Source: an uncultured bacterium (lineage in GTDB: Bacteria; Bacteroidota; Bacteroidia; Bacteroidales; Marinifilaceae). Taken from it: a stretch of 64,000 nt of DNA. Below the pieces are notes generated by a model. That model was given only the letters and a program-made list of their open reading frames with translations, did not search any database and was not told the DNA's origin. Every line of letters begins with the position of its first letter. The stretch's first letter is position 1. The translations under genes were made by a program, and so were the position numbers. Where the stretch lies: assembly GCA_905216195.1 (NCBI GenBank), contig CAJMSX010000006.1, forward strand, positions 1-64,000, written 5' to 3'. Shown here piece by piece: positions 60,051-64,000 of this stretch.

Positions 60051-63000
60051 TTAAAATTTGACATCGATACCGAATCTCCAGGAACGAAGCGAAGGATAGG
60101 AGAACTGCGGATAGGTTCCCCGGTTATTGACTTCCGGATTCAAATATTTATATTTATAGAAAGTATAAATATCGTTTCCGTTTACGTATAATCGCAAACC
60201 GGATATTTTCATTTTTTCGATCCATTTTTTCGGGAAATTATACCCCAAACTGATGTTTTTAATCTTTAAATGATCCGAAGAGTGCAGACTCCGGGTCGAG
60301 GTATAACTGAAATGGTAGGGATCGTCCCGGATAATAATCGGATTTTCCGCTTTGTCTCCCGGTTTTTTCCAGGCGTTTTTATAAGCGTCAAACCTGAAAT
60401 TACGACCGTTCAAACCACCTCCGTCCCGGACAACCGATTCATATTGGGTGTCATAAAGAGTTCCTCCGATCGTGAAAGTAAGTAAGAAAGAGAAATCGAA
60501 ACCTTTATAGGTAAACCGGTTTGTCAAACCGCCGAAAAAGTCGGGATACCCTTTTTTGTAGATCGTTTTTTCCACTTCGTTAATATCGGAGGTCGTACTG
60601 TGGGGATCGATAATCGTCACCCCGTCTTCCCCCTTGGTATTCTTATACCAACGACCCATTCCGGTTTTAGGATCTACGCCGGCCCATTTCCGGACATAGT
60701 AGGCATAGATATCATGGCCTTCCCGGTATATATGCGGGGAGCTTTCTTTCTCCGTAGGCATTTCTTCCACTTTAGCACGCATATACGAAATATTGAAATT
60801 GGTTTCCCAGGTGAAATCCTTGTTTACGATATTCCGGGAATCGAGGGTCAATTCCACGCCCGTATTCCTTAATTTCCCTTCGTTCACCGTCACGGTACTC
60901 CAACCGGAATTATAGGTTACGTTCCGGTCATTGATCAAATCGGTCGTCAGCTTGTTATAATACTCCAATGTCCCTCTCAAACGACCGTTAAACATTGAAA
61001 AATCGGTTCCCACATTCCAGGTGTACGAAGTTTCCCAGGTAATATCCCGGTTCCCGTAACGGCTGGCGTACAAACCGGGGCGGGCATCATATACGCCGTC
61101 CAGGCCGAACAAGGTCAGGGAAGAAAAATAACTGGAAGGCTGAGTTCCGTTCGTTCCGTAGGAAAGTTTTATTCTCAGATTATCCAGCCAATTGGTTGTA
61201 GATTCCATAAAAGATTCCCGGCTGATCGTCCAGGCTGCAGAAGCGGACCAGAAATTTCCCCAACGGTTCTCGGGAAGTAAGCGGGAAGTCCCGTCTCGCC
61301 GGTAACTGGCAGTCAGGAAATACTTATTGTCATAATTATAATCTGCCTTAAAGATCCAGGAGATCAAACGGTCTTTACTGTAATCCCCGGCCGTTAGAAT
61401 GGGCGACGAAGCGTTACTCAAATACATCAGGGAGGCTACCGGGAAGTTTTGTCCTTTCGCTTCTACATCGTCCCGGGTAAAATATTTAGCTTCATATCCG
61501 CCCAAAACGCCAACCGTATGTTTGTCAAACGACTTATTGAAATTCAAGATATTGGAAGTTACCAGATTGATATAGAAATACCGTTCCTGATCGATCATTC
61601 CGTTCATAGAACTTCCCTGCTCGGACTTCGGATTCCAGGTTTCCTGATATTTCTGGTAACGCACATCCAATCCATTGGTCGTCGTAAATTTCAGCCAGTC
61701 CGTAATTTTCAGATTGACGGAAAGATTGGTATTACTGGAAAACCATTCATTTTGGTTTTTGTCCAGATTAATGGCTTCGATAAAATTCACATCCGTAGGA
61801 TTAAACCCGGGCCTCGGGTTCGGGGTCCCGTCGGCCAAATAAATCGGCAACGTCGGGTTCATATATCCCAGCATGGAAATGGGATTCCCTGCCGTCGCTC
61901 CCTGCGCATCCAGTTTATTTTCCTGTTTGGTATAGGCAAAAGACTGGATCAACGTAAAATCCAGATAATTGGTTGCCTTGTTATTGATAGAACCTCTACC
62001 TGAAAAACGCTCGAAATAACTGCCTTCGGTAATCCCCCGGGAATTCAGATAGCCTAAAGAAGCAAAAAAGTTGGTCTTTTCGTTTCCACCCCGGGCCGAA
62101 AGGTTGAATTTATCTTCCGCTCCTTTTTTAAACATAGCGTTATACCAATCGTAATTCAACGGATGGGTGAGGTATTTATTCAATTGGGCGTCGGTCATAT
62201 TTTTATAGTCGAAAGTACCGTCCATCTTATCATCCGGATGCCTGATCTGAGCATTCTCATTCAGGTTTTTCAAAGCATAACGCGTAGCTTCAGCCTGCAT
62301 TTGAACGTAAGCTCCCCCGTTGGACATGCCGGGTAAAGCGTCATAGGTTTTCAGGTAAGAATTTTTCAAAGCTTCCAGCGAATAACGGGTCAATTCTCCC
62401 CCATCCATGTAATATCCTTTTAATTGATGAGGAGTAGCTTCCATTGAAATAGCCCTTTCGTAATTTACCTCGAACACCGTTTTTCCTTCCTGTCCCCTTT
62501 TGGTGGTAATCATAATCACTCCGTTGGAAGCCCGGGAGCCGTAGAGAGAAGTGGCAGCGGCATCCTTCAAAACGGTCATGTTTTCGATGTCGTTCGGATT
62601 CAGGTTGTTCAAATCGTGAGAAGAACTGATCGGAATACCGTCCACCACATACAAAGGCGTGGTTGCCTGAGTGATGGAACCGATACCTCTCACCTGCAAA
62701 TCGGCCACTTCTCCCGGCTGTCCGCCGCCCCGGGAAACCCGTACACCGGCGACATAGCCCTTCAATGCCTTTTCGGGTGAAATAGACCCGGCGGCTTCCC
62801 GCATAATCTTATCTCCCTTTACACTCACAGCCGAACCGGTAAAAGATTCTTTTTTGGTAATGCCGTAAGCAACAACCATCACTTCATCCATCGTAACATC
62901 CTGGGATTCCAGCTTCACATTAATCGTCGTCCGATTTCCCAACTTTTCCTGATGGGTTTTCATCCCTATAAATGAAAACTGAATAATCTGATCGGGATTT

Positions 63001-63524
63001 TTATCTACTTTCAATTCATAATTTCCGTCTATATCGGTCGAAATGCCGTTTGTCGTTCCCAACACCATAATGGTAACACCGGGCAGGGGCTCTCCTTCCT
63101 GATCCGTTACCTTCCCTTTCAACACGATCTTCTCGGTCTGTTGAGAGGCAGCAGTCAGATTCCGGTTAGCTTTGGTTACATAAATTACGTCTTCTTCAAA
63201 AACGCAGCGATAGGGCGTATCCCGGAACACTCTTTCCAATACACTTTCCACCGTCTCAGCCTCTACGCTGAGATTTACCAAAGACATCCCTTTTACATAC
63301 GCCTCGTTATAAACAAATTGTAATCCTGTCTGCTTCCGAATTTTTTTAAATAATTCGTTGACAGTTCCCTGTTTCATATCCAAGGTAACCAATTGTTTTT
63401 GGGAATAACTTTCCGCCGCTGCTCCCACCACAAAAAACAACATCAAAAACGTGAATAACCTCATAAATTTCCAGATTTTCTGTCTTTTTGCCCCCCAAAG
63501 GACATCATCTTTGTTTTTTTTCAT
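60051..63524 (-). CDS. SusC-family TonB-dependent transporter with STN domain
   Basis: A 1157-residue transporter. After a signal anchor (LFTFLMLFFVVGAAAESYSQ) it has an STN domain (VTLDMKQGTVNELFKKIRKQ, VESVLERVFRDTPYRCVFEE, about 45-118). A carboxypeptidase-like domain (VTDQEGEPLPGVTIMV), plug (VDGIPISSSH, DAAATSLYGSRASNGVIMIT) and barrel ending FGIDVKF follow. The STN domain indicates transcriptional control through a FecR anti-sigma factor, and a FecR gene lies just upstream. Transport of an unknown nutrient coupled to sigma-factor signalling. Confidence 0.95.
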   Translation of the reverse strand: MKKNKDDVLWGAKRQKIWKFMRLFTFLMLFFVVGAAAESYSQKQLVTLDMKQGTVNELFKKIRKQTGLQFVYNEAYVKGMSLVNLSVEAETVESVLERVFRDTPYRCVFEEDVIYVTKANRNLTAASQQTEKIVLKGKVTDQEGEPLPGVTIMVLGTTNGISTDIDGNYELKVDKNPDQIIQFSFIGMKTHQEKLGNRTTINVKLESQDVTMDEVMVVAYGITKKESFTGSAVSVKGDKIMREAAGSISPEKALKGYVAGVRVSRGGGQPGEVADLQVRGIGSITQATTPLYVVDGIPISSSHDLNNLNPNDIENMTVLKDAAATSLYGSRASNGVIMITTKRGQEGKTVFEVNYERAISMEATPHQLKGYYMDGGELTRYSLEALKNSYLKTYDALPGMSNGGAYVQMQAEATRYALKNLNENAQIRHPDDKMDGTFDYKNMTDAQLNKYLTHPLNYDWYNAMFKKGAEDKFNLSARGGNEKTNFFASLGYLNSRGITEGSYFERFSGRGSINNKATNYLDFTLIQSFAYTKQENKLDAQGATAGNPISMLGYMNPTLPIYLADGTPNPRPGFNPTDVNFIEAINLDKNQNEWFSSNTNLSVNLKITDWLKFTTTNGLDVRYQKYQETWNPKSEQGSSMNGMIDQERYFYINLVTSNILNFNKSFDKHTVGVLGGYEAKYFTRDDVEAKGQNFPVASLMYLSNASSPILTAGDYSKDRLISWIFKADYNYDNKYFLTASYRRDGTSRLLPENRWGNFWSASAAWTISRESFMESTTNWLDNLRIKLSYGTNGTQPSSYFSSLTLFGLDGVYDARPGLYASRYGNRDITWETSYTWNVGTDFSMFNGRLRGTLEYYNKLTTDLINDRNVTYNSGWSTVTVNEGKLRNTGVELTLDSRNIVNKDFTWETNFNISYMRAKVEEMPTEKESSPHIYREGHDIYAYYVRKWAGVDPKTGMGRWYKNTKGEDGVTIIDPHSTTSDINEVEKTIYKKGYPDFFGGLTNRFTYKGFDFSFLLTFTIGGTLYDTQYESVVRDGGGLNGRNFRFDAYKNAWKKPGDKAENPIIIRDDPYHFSYTSTRSLHSSDHLKIKNISLGYNFPKKWIEKMKISGLRLYVNGNDIYTFYKYKYLNPEVNNRGTYPQFSYPSLRSWRFGIDVKF

Positions 63525-63632
63525 AACTTTGTAACTTAAGGTTCAACATAGAACAGAAACCATTCGTCTCGGATCTGTTCTTTTTGGATTTATAGCAGAT
63601 GAGGATGGTCGCAACATCTTCATCTGTTTTCT

Positions 63633-64000
63633 TTATTTATAACCGATCGTAATCGTTTTTCCTTTCACCGAAAATTTCACATTCGAAGTTTTCTCAAAAA
63701 AATACAACAAATTCCGGATGTCTTCACTCCGTTCCATTTCTCCGGAAAGAAGTATTGTTTTAACCTCCGGATTTTGATAGAACACATCCACATCGTACCA
63801 GAGAGATAATTGTTCCATAATATTTTCGAGGGGCTCCCGGTAAAATATAAAATAGCCTTCTTTCCAGCCGATATAAGGCGATAGGTCCACTTTTTCCACA
63901 CTTACTTTTCCTGCTTTGCGGGAATAGACCGCCTTATGCTCCGGCAATAAACGGATCTGGGATTCCGGGGTTACGATTTGCACTTCCCCTCTCACCAAAA
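63633..64000 (-). CDS. FecR-family anti-sigma factor, 3' part
   Basis: The last 121 or so residues of a FecR protein whose start lies beyond the right edge. Visible are the end of the FecR domain (VRGEVQIVTPESQIRLLPEH) and the C-terminal DUF4974 domain (GYFIFYREPLENIMEQLSLW, LYFFEKTSNVKFSVKGKTIT). It transmits the state of the STN-SusC transporter to an ECF sigma factor, which should be encoded further right. Confidence 0.9.
   Translation of the reverse strand, partial: LVRGEVQIVTPESQIRLLPEHKAVYSRKAGKVSVEKVDLSPYIGWKEGYFIFYREPLENIMEQLSLWYDVDVFYQNPEVKTILLSGEMERSEDIRNLLYFFEKTSNVKFSVKGKTITIGYK

Overview
The window is from a gut-type member of the Bacteroidota, order Bacteroidales. Evidence: three SusC/SusD-type loci (one with a FecR anti-sigma factor and a secretin/TonB short N-terminal domain), a GLPGLI protein, Bacteroidales promoter signatures (-33 TTTG and -7 TAnnTTTG about 19-21 nt apart), many SPII lipoproteins and weak Shine-Dalgarno usage. 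The STN-SusC plus FecR style is common in Odoribacter/Butyricimonas-like bacteria, but this family-level guess is inference.

Layout. 1-3924: a cut TonB-type outer-membrane gene and a GLPGLI gene, divergent from a two-component system whose kinase is broken by one amber codon. 3925-5985: debris (umuC tail, REP-like hairpin, a repeat copy, an XRE regulator, a frameshifted SymE-like toxin gene). 5988-11868: a SusC-SusD-fasciclin-lipoprotein operon. 11870-15290: an accessory insert with a very AT-rich two-gene operon (membrane macro-domain protein plus OGFr-domain protein) behind a perfect palindrome, a second repeat copy, a KilA-N gene and an integrase remnant. 15291-21211: GH20 hexosaminidase, GH2 galactosidase, aldo/keto reductase. 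21283-23718: small housekeeping or redox genes.

23862-37490 looks like one or more decayed islands stacked beside a tRNA-Lys(UUU) gene. It holds a Fic protein with a three-repeat operator, an ECF sigma remnant, an intact IS256-type element with an 8-bp target duplication, a RhuM pseudogene, a TPR-DUF2971 protein, a radical SAM/SPASM peptide maturase with a 38-residue precursor gene outside the usual ORF size range, a promoter-driven rod-shaped RNA candidate, an XRE regulator, an RsbW-like ATPase, an IS481-type element with a 7-bp duplication, and an integrase pseudogene next to the tRNA. Copies of the tRNA terminator region recur at 23862 and 27729.

37682-58498 is ordinary chromosome: HHH protein, AsmA-like protein, Tex, LolD, two FKBP isomerases, DUF3127, CvfB-like protein, a multidomain flavoprotein, MazG, PhoH, a flippase, PurC and a zinc peptidase. 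58587-64000 is a second SusC/SusD locus with its FecR gene running off the edge.

The two best candidates for undescribed systems are the macro/OGFr operon (12057-13450) and the peptide-maturation cluster (30045-33369). The structured RNA at 33853-34053 is third. Several accessory genes are broken by single stop codons, three of them where Trp is expected, so much of the island DNA seems to be decaying.
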